64,000 nt of DNA from contig NC_030381.2 in NCBI RefSeq assembly GCF_001625215.2, forward strand, positions 3,187,131 through 3,251,130, in the 5' to 3' direction. The notes under the pieces were generated by a model. The model ran no database searches, had not been told where the DNA came from, and worked only from the letters and a program-made list of their open reading frames with translations. Source of the DNA: Daucus carota subsp. sativus. Its lineage: Eukaryota; Streptophyta; Magnoliopsida; Apiales; Apiaceae. Made by a program: the position numbers and the translations under genes. Shown here in pieces: positions 13,466-23,938 of the stretch (the first letter of the stretch is position 1; every line of letters starts with the position of its first letter).

Positions 13466-13689
13466 TCATGTCAGCAATAACAATGGAAAATATGCTTTGG
13501 CAATACTGATACCAATTAAGCTGAGGTGTACCAGAGTAGATAAATTCAATAACCAACCAAATATGCCACCTTGTAGAATACCAGTGTGGCCGAGATTAAG
13601 CTGCTGTAATTTGAAAAGATTACCAAGCTGATGTTGAATGGCTCCAGAAAAAAGGTTATCAAAGATCGAGGTATGTGAAGCTGGTGAAA
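13466..13689 (-). pseudogene. LRR receptor-like protein fragment (copy 1)
   Basis: The minus strand encodes TSFTYLDL, then (after a 2-nt loss that shifts frame) DNLFSGAIQHQLGNLFKLQQ and LNLGHTGILQG, then WLLNLSTLVHLSLIGIS, ending at a TGA at 13468-13466. Phrases such as LGNLxKLQxLNL and WLxNLSxLVHLSL are typical of extracellular leucine-rich repeats in plant receptor-like proteins (Cf/RLP type), which sense microbial patterns at the cell surface. Only about two and a half repeats remain, without signal peptide, transmembrane segment or kinase. It is a dead fragment, present identically in the three units. Confidence 0.75.
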
Positions 13690-13985
13690 GAAGGAATGAA
13701 AAAAAATAAAAAACTTTAAAATTGCAAATTTAAACTTTTACATTAAAGATAACACATTTGTCTAAAAGTTGAGAACCAAATGAATAGCAGCTTATACAAT
13801 ATCTTAATCAAGACAAGACAATTTTTGTCCACCATTATCCTACAATTTGCAAAGCCTCAAAGGCTGCTCACACTAAAAGAAGTCCCAAAACATTTCATAA
13901 ATTTTTAAGTTAAAGTAGTTGAAGTACATCCTCTGTTTTCTCTGAGCAAACATCATCTTTTGTATTTGGATTTTGAAGGTGTGCT

Positions 13986-14239
13986 CTATCTCTCGCTTTC
14001 ACAGAGCATTTCTCTCAGTAATACAACGGCCTCCATAACAGAAAATTCTTTCATCCATTTGGCCACCCCTTCGCCAAATTTGTCTGCCCAATATATTTCG
14101 GATCAATGGCCATAAAAATCTTTACGCAACTCCTAAAACCATCTTCGAAGGCCTCTTTTATTTTTTTGTTTCTCAACAGCTCAATTGTTGGCCCTGTCGA
14201 GTGACGCCAATGCAAGAACATCCTTGAAAGCTCACAGGC
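13986..14239 (-). pseudogene. Unidentified exon-like block with one frameshift (copy 1)
   Basis: After an acceptor TTCTAG the minus strand reads ACELSRMFLHWRHSTGPTIE, continues through KIKEAFEDGFRSCVKIFMAI and DPKYIGQTNLAKG, and after a +1 shift in a GGGG run continues VAKWMKEFSVMEAVVLLREM to a TAG at 13988-13986. About 84 residues of clearly protein-like sequence survive. I do not recognise the family. All three tandem units share the shift, so it predates the duplication. It may be another captured gene piece. Confidence 0.45.
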
Positions 14240-14852
14240 CTAGAACTGAAAACAATCTTATAAATAAAAAGATATTCTTTAAAACATTAAACTTTATCTC
14301 TACAAGAATAGTCTATATCTATGTGTAATCACAATTTATTACGATTACGAACTAACAATATATAAGCAGACAAACTTAGGCACATCGTCATAGAATGAAC
14401 AACAAAGTTATACAACTTATTTAAAAACATCAGTTGGGAAAAGCAGTATAAAGAGGTAGAGACTTGGTGGCCTCAGATAAAGGACGTTGTGCGAATATAA
14501 CCTGGCTTTCTACTTGCTGGCACCATAGTGGTGAATTGAGCCATTTCTCACCAAAATCTTACTTGCAAATTTGCTAGCTATTAATACATTTAATGGTTGA
14601 ATATTCTTTATTAGATTGTATTCTAATAATTAACTTGTGTTTTATCCTTTATTATACATAAAGATATATAATATTTAGAAGTAATTTCTGAAAATTCCAT
14701 TGACTCCTGTTTCACACTGTGCCCACTTACAGGACTTGTTCTAGGGAAAGTGACTTGTGCCTCCAAGCATTTCAAGCTCAAACTGTGAAGCCCAAATAAT
14801 ATAGCAGGCAAGTAGCTTACTATATGTAGCAGTAAAGACAAAGACAATGCTA

Positions 14853-15930
14853 CTATGCCGGAAAAAATTGCAAGGGCACTCGCAAAGGATCAGATATACC
14901 TAATGCAGAATAACCCGAAGGAGGAAGTTCATTATTCACCTCGATACTCAGTTAACAGTTTTTAACTTATAGAAAACCAACAACTTCAAGCAGAAAAAGA
15001 TCAGGTAGAGCAATAGTAGCTAGTTGATGCAAAAATTAAATGCCTCAAAGAGTCTGATACGAAGTTAGTTAAGTGTGTGGCTGTGTGCATATGTGGAGAG
15101 AGTTACCATAGCATATAGCAAGGATAAAGAAGCTTATCAATTCATTCTATCAAGCAATAATAATTCAGCTTACCTGAATTCATAAGCGGAAGTACAAAGA
15201 AAAGTTCAGAGAGTCCCACGAGAGAATGAATCGTGTCTGAACTGATTGCCCATACAAGATCTCCCTGAAAAGAAGATTGAAGTCCGAGAAATGACACAAT
15301 AAATGAGAAGATTTCTATCATAAATCACAAGTGCTTGTAAAATAAAATTGCATGTGGAATGACTAAGCTGCAACTACGTATTACCTTGAGCTGCAAAAAC
15401 ATTTCATATGTGAATACAAGAAACAAATGACAACTATTATTAGCAAGGCATGAACACACAAGTCCCCTTAAAATAAGTTGAAAAAAATAATCACCACCTG
15501 TGGAATGTAACGATGGCTCTTGCGCTTAGGTTGGTGAACTGCTGCTGAGGAGCAGTCACTTAGAACAGTCTCCACTTGCGCTGGAGGTTTGTTTTTGAGC
15601 ATACAGCTGGATGCCTGGATTTTCCTCACCTTTCCTTGCCTCTGTCAAATCTAAGACTTTATCCTAATCATCACCGATTAAAAAATCAAAATCCACGATA
15701 AATTAAGCATCAAAACCCTAATGAAACACAGACACCAATTCAAATACACATAGAAATTGATAAAGACAACGAACTGCGCATACATAAAAATCTGCTGCTA
15801 TGCTCTCCGGATAAATCAGAAGGAGATAACTGCCCACGACTATGATCATATAACATAAATCAACCCTGAAAATCAGCAAGAATAACATACATACCCGCTT
15901 TGACCCTCTAGCTGAATCCGTCATATTCAT
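14853..15930 (-). CDS. Small multi-exon gene model, unknown function (copy 1)
   Basis: Five minus-strand exons are proposed: 15930-15895 (ATG, 12 codons), 15641-15498 (48 codons), 15390-15385 (6-nt micro-exon, optional because phase is unaffected), 15264-15174 and 14899-14853 (TAG). All introns have GT/AG ends (for example GCGG|GTATGT, ACAG|GTGGTG, TCAG|GTAAGC) and all phases agree, giving about 107 aa. The protein begins MNMTDSARGSKRRQGKVRK, is basic and Ser-rich in the middle (HQPKRKSHRYIPQ) and contains GDLVWAISSD. GDLVWA recalls the start of a PWWP domain, but the rest does not match one. A TATA box lies upstream at 16181-16174. It is a better candidate for a live gene than anything else in the unit, but there is no transcript evidence. 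Confidence 0.45.
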
Positions 15931-16173
15931 GCCGATCGGCTTTCCCCGGTGTGAAAAGATTGTCCAGAGAAGGCCATTTATAAGTAAATCTCTGAGGAGG
16001 CACAGAGACCTCAGTTACGGAGCGGGTAACTGAAGTGCCTGTCCAAGTCCCAGGCTGAACATAACCGCTAGGCAAGCTGAGAGAAAATATAAAAGAAATA
16101 GCCAAAAGTGCAGAGAGCAGGGATTTTGATTCAAGAGCGTAAAGAGCGCCACGTAAGACGCCCGAGATTTTGC

Positions 16174-16181
16174 TTTATATA
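16174..16181 (-). promoter_or_regulatory. TATA box of the small gene (copy 1)
   Basis: TATATAAA on the minus strand, about 245 bp before the proposed ATG. It is followed by a pyrimidine-containing leader and a short upstream ORF starting ATGTTCAGC. Position and sequence suit a plant core promoter. Confidence 0.4.
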
Positions 16182-16299
16182 GATATAAGATTTGACATTC
16201 TTTAGTATAAAACTTTAAAAATAATATTAATTACATATACGTCAAGTGAGTAGCATGTAAACTATGAATTTTTTTTACAAAGTGCTGAATCGATCCTCT

Positions 16300-16850
16300 G
16301 TCATCACACAAACGTATTATATACATTATATAGGTAAATAAATAAACAGACAAATATAAAAACTACTTGAGTAACTTAGATTTTAAGTCTTTTGAGCATT
16401 GATGTTACATAGAAATAAGAATAAGACAATATGGTAAGGAATACATTGGTAGGTTCAACTACTTGGAAAAAAATCATCTACATTGCCAGCTTTTAACTTA
16501 GTTCTTGCAATTTCAAAAGTTCCCGATATGTCGCGTTGCTTTATCTTCAACGAAATAACCAAGTAGACAAGCAGCAGCTTCTTAATAGCAGATAAGTAGC
16601 AGATTAGCCAGCCTTAGTTACTGTTTTCCATCTTTTTGGAGCATCATCTTCATTGTTTACTGCAAGAAGAAATTTGAAAACCAGTGAATTGAATACTAGA
16701 AAACTTAATAGATTTTCAAGTACATTATAACTATATAACAAGCATACCTTCACCATCTCAGAGCCATACGTATCCTGGATATTAAACAAGATAATCTTCA
16801 CGTGAAAAAGATTGTACTGAGTTTGTTTTACAATACCTCAAAGTGTGTAC
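16300..16850 (-). pseudogene. Family R unit 4, 3' part only (copy 1)
   Basis: Retains the exon ending TCTGAGATGGTGAAG|GTATGC (about 16750-16800), then acceptor CTTGCAG (about 16660) and an exon reading VNNEDDAPKRWKTVTKAG to a stop. In the reading frame that fits the downstream exon, a TGA falls in the upstream one. A second decayed block near 16490-16560 aligns with 18790-18860. Confidence 0.45.
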
Positions 16851-17074
16851 GAAAACATACCTTTAAAAAGAAGTAAAGATATATCACAAACTAATAACTT
16901 TCAACCAAACTATACAATATACTACGACAGAAAGTTTAATATTCCCTCTGTCCCGGTTACATTTTAACCGACTTTGACTTTTTAACACGTATATTGAGAT
17001 GCAAAAAAATAATATCTACACTGAATAAAAAAATTCAATTCTTATACCAAATAATAGTTTAGATTCTAAACGTT

Positions 17075-17148
17075 TAATCTTGTTACAGCTCCTTTTCCAA
17101 ATGAGTTATTAATGTCATTCATAGCTGCTTCCAATGCTTTAATTTCGC
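17075..17148 (-). pseudogene. RecA exon fragment, chloroplast RECA1-like (copy 1)
   Basis: After a good acceptor (TTTTTTTACAG) the minus strand encodes EIKALEAAMNDINNSFGKGA then VTRL, and then departs into a stop (NV followed by TAG). This matches the start of the RecA core of plant plastid RECA1 proteins, where ALEAAMNDIN-SFGKG-VTRLG precedes the Walker A region. Only about 24 codons remain; the Walker motifs and DNA-binding loops are absent. RecA catalyses strand exchange in organelle DNA repair; this remnant cannot. A Stowaway-like sequence lies directly 3' (about 16942-17060). Confidence 0.7.
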
Positions 17149-17482
17149 CTGTAAAAAAATATTTACATCAAATATGGACATTAGATTAGTTTTGATTATG
17201 GCGCATGAAATAAATTGTAACATTCCTCATTTCCACATTGTTTGACTTATGAGCTAATTTATTTTTAGACATCCATCTTCTTCTTGAATTGTATAATATC
17301 CTATCAAGTTGATTAATCCAAGAACTGTAGTCTGTAGGTGTTTCCCGTAAGAACCTGAGGCATATTTGACATCTTACGTTCTTTCCTAATCACGGTGCTT
17401 CTTAAAGAATAATATTACCTGACAAGATTATGAAACTCAGAAAGTAAAGCACCGCATATTATATCACTATTTAAGGACTCAC

Positions 17483-17585
17483 CTTCTTTCAAAACTCCAC
17501 CCAGCTCTATCAATTTAGGGTATAATATATGATGAATGCAATCCCTGTTTACGACTCCTAATAATAATAACAATGCCGATGCCTT
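17483..17585 (-). pseudogene. Unidentified exon-like block (copy 1)
   Basis: Between an acceptor GTGTAG and a donor GAAG|GTGAGT the minus strand is open for 34 codons plus one base: KASALLLLLGVVNRDCIHHI then LYPKLIELGGVLKE. The sequence looks protein-coding and both splice sites are good, but I do not recognise it. The next plausible acceptor leads straight to a stop. It lies just upstream of the RecA fragment and may belong to the same or another captured gene. Confidence 0.35.
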
Positions 17586-17954
17586 CTACACCAAGAGTGT
17601 GGGATAGTTCATATATAGGAAGTGAATCATATACAGTGAATCCAATTCCGTACATATCAGACTACTTCAGATAAACTGGCACAAGCACGGATATAGTTGC
17701 AACTTTATCATTGGAGTACTTTTAACTAAATCATCCCTTGCACTATAAGTCATAATAACAAATTACTTGCCAACAACTTAGAATCTCCAGAATGCACCAT
17801 TCCAAATAACTAAAATAAGAGCAAAATTATATACTTCAACAACTAATTAACGACCAAAAAATTATGGCTAGGAACAGAACACAGTAAACAGAATACACAA
17901 AATAACATATATATATCACATTTCCACAATAACAATTAACATAAGCTGATTACA

Positions 17955-18152
17955 TTACCGTAAAAAAACACATAAAACCCTTCCCACCTCTAATATACTT
18001 CTACTTCTATCCCTGTCAAACACCTCAAATGTTCTTCGCATATAATTCCTACATTTTTTGCTATAAATTACCCCTACAGCACGACGAAGATGCCCGGCCT
18101 GTGATCGCATAATTGGGACCGTGTATTGGGACGAGGATGAAAAGAACATCAT
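17955..18152 (-). CDS. Hypothetical 65-aa ORF (copy 1)
   Basis: Intact ATG-started frame (MMFFSSSSQYTVPIMRSQAG...) with a basic, Arg-rich middle and a hydrophobic end. No family is recognised, and part of its tail may be intron. In copy 3 about 65 bp of the middle is deleted, which argues against an essential product. Listed because it is one of the few ATG-started frames in the unit. Confidence 0.15.
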   Translation of the reverse strand: MMFFSSSSQYTVPIMRSQAGHLRRAVGVIYSKKCRNYMRRTFEVFDRDRSRSILEVGRVLCVFLR

Positions 18153-18791
18153 CGGTGTGTATCAGTTTCTTTCAGACAAAAGTGGAAGCGTTAAGCTCCT
18201 TTAATAGGTCTTAGCAGAAATGTAATTAAAAAATAACTGGGGTATACTTGTCATTTCACAAGTATTATTTAGGCATATTTTTCCCGTGGTTGGCTTATTA
18301 TATATAGAAGTAGATTGTTCTCGCCAATTCAGTGGTGCGGATAAAAATGTTTGATTCTTCTACATACATACCAAAATTTAATATTTTTATATTAATTCCC
18401 TAATTTTTCTAAATTAATATATTTATCAATTCACAGTTTCTAAATTAATATATTTATAAATTTCTTGTACATTAATCAATACTATGTTCTCTGTTCTTCC
18501 ACCAATAACTTCACGAAAACATTAACTTTGGCACCTAAGCAAATCCTACAGAAAACTGGTAAACTAAGAAAAATCATTCCAAAGTACAGACTCGATCTTG
18601 GGTTAACCAACACGTATTATATACATCGTTTAGCTCAATAAATGAATAGACAAATATAAAAACTACTTCAAGTAACTTGCATGTGCTGAACATCATCGAT
18701 TTTAAGTCTTTTGAGCCCTGATTTTACATGGGAATAAGTATAAGACAATATTGTAAAGAATACATATGCAGAACTGCATGGAAGAAGGTTA

Positions 18792-20790
18792 TCACTTTTC
18801 ACTCGGTTCTTGCGATTTCAAAAGTTCCACGATGTGCTGCTTCGTTCCTTTTATCTTTCTCTTTGTAGAAGCCAGTTTAATTTTCATTACCTTCTTGGTT
18901 ATCTTTTGTACAAGTGGTATTGCAAGTGTTTTCAGATTAAAAGCTAAGAGAAAACACCTTTAAAGTTAAATTCTCACATTTTTAATATTTAATCAATGAT
19001 GGACAACAAAAACCAATATGATGATTAATTCCTAACAACAATCTTATCATGTCTTTTTAGAAATAAAATGATATACAGGTATGGGAAAAAAGACGCAAGA
19101 ACTACAGGTTAAACTAATATATTTGGGTCAATGCATAATTATAGAGAAATCATTTATATGTTAATGAATTAAGTAAGAAGTAGATCTACCTTCAGCAATT
19201 GTGTGCTCTTCTGATGTTCTCTCGCACACATTTGGCCGAGTCACAAGGAATCCCTCGCAGTGGTCACAAATTATCTCCCATTTAATAGGTGCAATTTCAT
19301 TAAATGGGTTGCCAGCCTTTGGGTTCTTTTGCCTCATATCAGCTGCATGACCACTGGATACAAAGAGTACATTGGACATATAAAGCTTGTTAGAGAGATA
19401 AAGATTGAATGTCACGATTTTGCATATACTGTATGAAGTTTGTACATGTAACAAATAATTTTTGTTGTCTGACAAATATCAAGCAAAGTGGGAATTCTGC
19501 AATGAGAATGTTGGCATTTCTCGTTGTCCACTTTGAGGCGGGTTTAGTAGAACTACTGTTTTCCCTTGCCAACCTGACATAATGAATTTCAATATTTCAC
19601 GAATTACATATTCTATGCATTAATTAAAAAATTGACAGATATGAGAGTACTAAAATATTAATATATGTGCTCTTAGATATCACAACAATAAAGTTCATAT
19701 CATATGGAAACCTATAAAAGTAAATGCACAACATACATATATAATTGATCCCAATTGCACGATAGCGCTGATTCAAATGGATCCTCCCTCGATGTTTTAA
19801 TTTAAATAAGAGGCCGTTTGGAGACATGCATTTCATTTCAAATGACAAGATTTAAGTTGTCATTTCAAACACTCAAATTTATACAAATATTTGAATGTTT
19901 GGATTTCAAATGAAATCCAAATCCACATTCCCAAACAGATTATTTGATCAAATCCAAAATTTCAAATGAAATCCAATTTCCCAAACAGGCCATAAATGTA
20001 ATCCAACAAGATACAATAAAATCTTATCAACAATATCTGGATTCTTAATGACCATTAATCGTTCAATTTCGAGATTATGGCTTCCCTTTATCATCTCTCC
20101 AATAAGAGAAAGTATTTTCATAGATAGAGATTGAAATGTGGTTTAGTTTTTCAATTACCTTCCATATTATAGTACAAGAAAAAGGGCGCTCGAAACTAAC
20201 ACAAATTACCCACTTATGTTATGACAAAATATTCCGATACAGCTAACCAACACAACCAAGGGCACAATATATCATAGGGTTAGTTACCAGCATTCAAAAC
20301 CCATCAATAAATCTGACCACGTATATGTTCAAAACAGACCACAAAAAATTCCAATCAAGGACACGATCTATCATCAGCATAAAACCGACCACTACCAATT
20401 GTCACATATATGTTCAAAACAAACCACAATTAAATGGCATTTAGCTAGTCCATTAAACAAGCCTTTCATTACAAGTATCAGAATGTTACCCAATCAGGCA
20501 GATCATTGTTTTGTTTTTCTGGAGCGTCTTCTTCATTGTTTACTGCAAGAAGAAATCTGATAATTAGTGTATTTCAAATTAGATAAATTAACTATTAAAC
20601 AATCAGAATTGAGAAATCTAGGGCTTAAAAACACAACATATATACCTGTTTTTGGACTTCGAAACAGATAGCATCACGAAACGATTCAGCACTTTACACT
20701 CAAATAGATACATACACACACGATTATCATTGATCGTTGCGGCGATGCCCTAATCTAACTGAAAAGCCGCCGCCTTAACCTACACGACGA
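18792..20790 (-). pseudogene. Family R unit 5, best-preserved exons (copy 1)
   Basis: The last two exons are well preserved: 19342-19190 encodes DMRQKNPKAGNPFNEIAPIK then WEIICDHCEGFLVTRPNVCE and RTSEEHTIAE, and 18943-18792 encodes FNLKTLAIPLVQKITKKVMK to EPSEK and a stop. Both have GT/AG borders and join in phase 1. Upstream are an exon near 19500-19570 (STKPASKWTTRNANI), one near 19870-20090 (KNPDIVDKILLYLV) and one near 20545 (VNNEEDAPEKQNNDLPDW). A MITE (19810-19992) splits the KNPDIVD exon and the donor after KWTTRNANI is lost, so this copy should be dead. CDHCxG could be half a zinc-binding site. Family unknown. Confidence 0.5.
19810..19992. mobile_element. Short Tourist-like MITE inside an R exon (copy 1)
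   Basis: 183 bp, ends GAGGCCGTTTGG and CCCAAACAGGCCA (imperfect inverted repeats), flanked by TAA at 19807-19809 and 19993-19995. The interior has inverted CATTTCAAATG / ATTTGAAATG segments. Family R units at 9571, 27210 and 56040 show the uninterrupted sequence, which fixes the insertion point. The TAA duplication fits the PIF/Harbinger class. Confidence 0.75.
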
Positions 20791-22662
20791 GTGATTTTAT
20801 ACCTAAAAATAAATTGGGTTAAAATACACTATCACGGTCATTATTGGCTTCAAATAAACTATTGTAATCAAGCCATAACTTTTCTCTTATGTATCATTCC
20901 AAAGTATTAAATTTTTTCTATAAAATTTTAATATATATTGAGTAGAATATTTGACGTCAACTTCCATTAGATTATATTTATAAATGTCTTTTATATTAGA
21001 ATTATTATAATATGATTTAAGTTTGGCTTACTAATTTTAAAATATATTAGATAAAAATAATTTTGTGACGGTGCAATTTATATGTAACTACAATTAAAAC
21101 TGGTTGGAAATATTTATTTTGGATTAAAATATCCGGCTTAATAATTTTAAAATATATTAGATAAAAATAATTTTGTGACGGTATGATTTATATGATTCTA
21201 CAATTAAAGTTGGTAAGAAATATTTATTTTTGATTAAAAAATCATAAACATGTGAAAGACAGAATTTGTTTTGGATTCAGAAAAGGAATTATAAACATCC
21301 AGTAGATATCAGTTGCCTTATAGAATTAGAAATTAATTTTATTCTAATCTAACGGTGCTTATTTGTTCAATATACGATCTAACGGATGATAAGATTTTGG
21401 ACAACATGACCATGCGACCAAATTATCTACCTTATGCTTATTATATATAAGTATATAATAAGTTAGGATAGGACCATTTATGTAACATAGAGCTTTTTGG
21501 CCGTTGGATGAATATGTAACGATCAGGATTATAACAAAAGTTTAATATGTCCGGCGCAAGAAAAATGACGCTCAACGCTTTTTAATTGCTGGACAGGAAA
21601 AATGATCCTGTCCCACGATTAAAAAACGCTGGACATAACCTATCCCATGCTTAAAAAATATTGTCATGGCTTCTGAATATTCATCGAACGGTCATAAACC
21701 AGTGTGTTTTTAAAGCTTCCTGGCATACGCATGCCAGGGACCAACTCTCTTTGTACAATGTGTCGGTGGATACAGTAGAAAGGCTAGGATAAAATAATGA
21801 GAATTGAGAACAAATATGTCATTGTTAGCTTAGCGTTAAGTGTCCAAAATTTGTTCCTATATTTTTTCTCAAATCTATTAGATAATGTGTAATTGATTAC
21901 ATATATAATAATATATGTGCATATAAATCACTCATTTAAAATCCGTCATGTGGTTTGAGAAAAAAAAATTGAGGACGAATTTTGAGGTATATAGTATTTT
22001 TCCAAACAAAATGTCTTTATTAAATCAATAACATGGAATTTTTATCCTCTTATATCAAGGTTTATAGCATATTTTTATAAATTTACACATAATAATTATA
22101 TATATTTTTTATACTTTTTATGAAATATAAAGAGTCGCGAATATTTTTTGTCAAAAAATAGTACTCACCGCAGTTTAACACCCCCATCACAAACAGAAAT
22201 ATCACATGAGTCAATATCCACAAATTATGGTTAAATTATACGCATTTTAACTAGTCTTAATAATTTACAAAAATTATTTCCAAATTTATTATATATAATA
22301 AGATTGATCCAAGCCACTTAAGATGATTTTGGTAGCAGGTTGAATAATATCAAATCAGGTTAAAGAATAACATAGAAAAAAATTTTACGTATTCAATTAT
22401 AATTTTTAAATAGAAAATACCCGAATATCATGTACTTCGAATCATAATCTAATTCGGGTAAATATTTATTTGCATATAATTGATTACAGATTATCAAAAA
22501 TCTAGTATTTCAATTTTATTTGGGTTAAATTTCCGATTCACATATTTTTTTTATCAAATTAAATCGATTTTCGAATTCTAATCAAATGTGGTTATATTAT
22601 ATTTGATATTAGTTTTCATGTGATTCTAATCAGATTTGGTTTAGATGGGATTCACTATATTA
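20791..22662. other. AT-rich intergenic DNA with a tandem repeat and hairpins (copy 1)
   Basis: No coding signal. It contains a two-copy ~110-bp direct repeat at about 21025-21245 (each copy with AAATATATTAGATAAAAATA and TTTTGTGACGGT). A fold-back at 21574-21625 has GGACAGGA pairing with TCCTGTCC and flanking TTTTTAAT/ATTAAAAA. A perfect hairpin at 21719-21738 pairs CCTGGCAT with ATGCCAGG. The rest is low-complexity. Confidence 0.5.
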
Positions 22663-23938
22663 GAGCATCTCCATTATAGTCCCACTAGGTTCCCTAAATC
22701 TGTAATAAACAATTCAAATTCTAAAAACAGGGATCCTATATTGATTGATAGCTCCAACAATGATCCCTATTTATGTTCCCTATTATTAGTATAGTATTAA
22801 ATTCAAATTCTTTTAACAAAAAAATAATAAGAAAAATATGGGAAAGAGTGTCCAAACAGTGAAAGTTGAATATTTAATCATTAAAAAGCAAATGAGGAAT
22901 GAGTTAGGGGTTACCTATTTATGAGGAATGAAAAGTGGATGCTAAAATTTAGGAAATGAGTAAGGATTCCGCTGGAATGAATTTTAGGGAATGAGTAAGG
23001 ATTTTGCTGGAGTGAATTTTTGTCCATATTCCTTAAATTTTTTAGCTTAGGACATGATAAGGATTCTGCTGGAGTGAATTTTTGTCCATATTCCTCAAAT
23101 TTTTAGCTTAGGACATGATATAGGTAATGTGCTGGAGATGCTCCAGCAGCATCTTAGCTCATTCCTTAAATATAATATAAAATATTGGATGCTAGTGACT
23201 TATGATAATAATAGCTATTCTCACCTCCAACAATATTCCTTATATACTATTTTATTATTAAAAGTTACCATTATTGCAATAGGTGAAGAGAGAGAACATG
23301 TTTGTATCCAAAATTTATTATAAAATAAGATTTAGGAGAGGAGAGAGGTTACCTAAAGATAAGGCATGGTTAGTGGATCTTACGGGTCGTTTGGTTCGCC
23401 CTTTCCTGGTATCAGATATGGGTTTTGTTCATTCCAAACCCATACCTGGTGTTTGGTTGAAAATTTTCTTCCCTCAAACCTATTCCTCAAACCCACATGA
23501 TATGAGATTTTCATACCCAAGGGGAGAGGTGGGTATGAAACATGGGTTTCAGGAATCAAACTCTTTTCCTTTTATTTTCATTACTATTATTATCATTTCA
23601 TGTAGATTATTAATACAAAATGAAATTAATGAATCAAAAATATATATAAATATTAATTTAATAATATTTTAAATTAATTACAATTAATAACTCATAAATA
23701 TTATAATTCAACCATATTCATTCCACCACTCAACCAAACACCTAATATCAGATATGATACCTCAAACTCATACCAGCTTAACCTGATTCCTCATTCCAAC
23801 CCCATACCCCCTCTCCAACCAAACGACCCCTTAGTGATTTAGGGAATCACTAAGATACTGTTGGAGTGGATTATTTTCCCATATTTCTCATATTTTGGTT
23901 TAAGACTCCAAATAGGGAAGCTGCTGGAGTTGCTCTTA
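22663..23938. mobile_element. MITE-type element with GAGCATCTCCA ends (copy 1)
   Basis: Left end GAGCATCTCCA at 22663-22673; right end TGGAGTTGCTCTTA at about 23925-23938. Internally there are repeated GGATTCTGCTGGAGTGAATTT-like blocks (22965-23100) and an internal TGGAGATGCTC at 23133-23143 that could itself be the right end of a shorter element. A 448-bp Tourist element is nested at 23383-23830. GAGCATCTCCA-bounded sequences are common non-autonomous elements in plant genomes. I could not settle a target duplication. Confidence 0.5.
23383..23830. mobile_element. Tourist-type MITE, 448 bp (copy 1; uninterrupted)
   Basis: Perfect 13-bp inverted repeats GGGTCGTTTGGTT at 23384-23396 and its complement at 23817-23829, with one more base each side. 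Flanked by TTA at 23380-23382 and 23831-23833, the standard PIF/Harbinger target duplication. The interior has paired CATACC/GGTATG blocks. This is the intact form of the element that the retrotransposon interrupts in copy 2. The open frame at 23283-23672 crosses its boundary and is not a gene. Confidence 0.85.

Noticed and set aside
16942..17060. Second Stowaway MITE (ATTCCCTCTGTCCCGGTTACA)
   Set aside because: Only a degenerate left end is visible; no matching right end or TA duplication found.
18766..18963. Plus-strand 65-aa hydrophobic ORF
   Set aside because: Antisense to the well-supported minus-strand R exon at 18792-18943; the hydrophobicity is a shadow of Lys-rich coding.
23283..23672. 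129-aa ORF (also at 40225-40614)
   Set aside because: Spans the edge of a Tourist MITE and reads its inverted repeat; not a gene.
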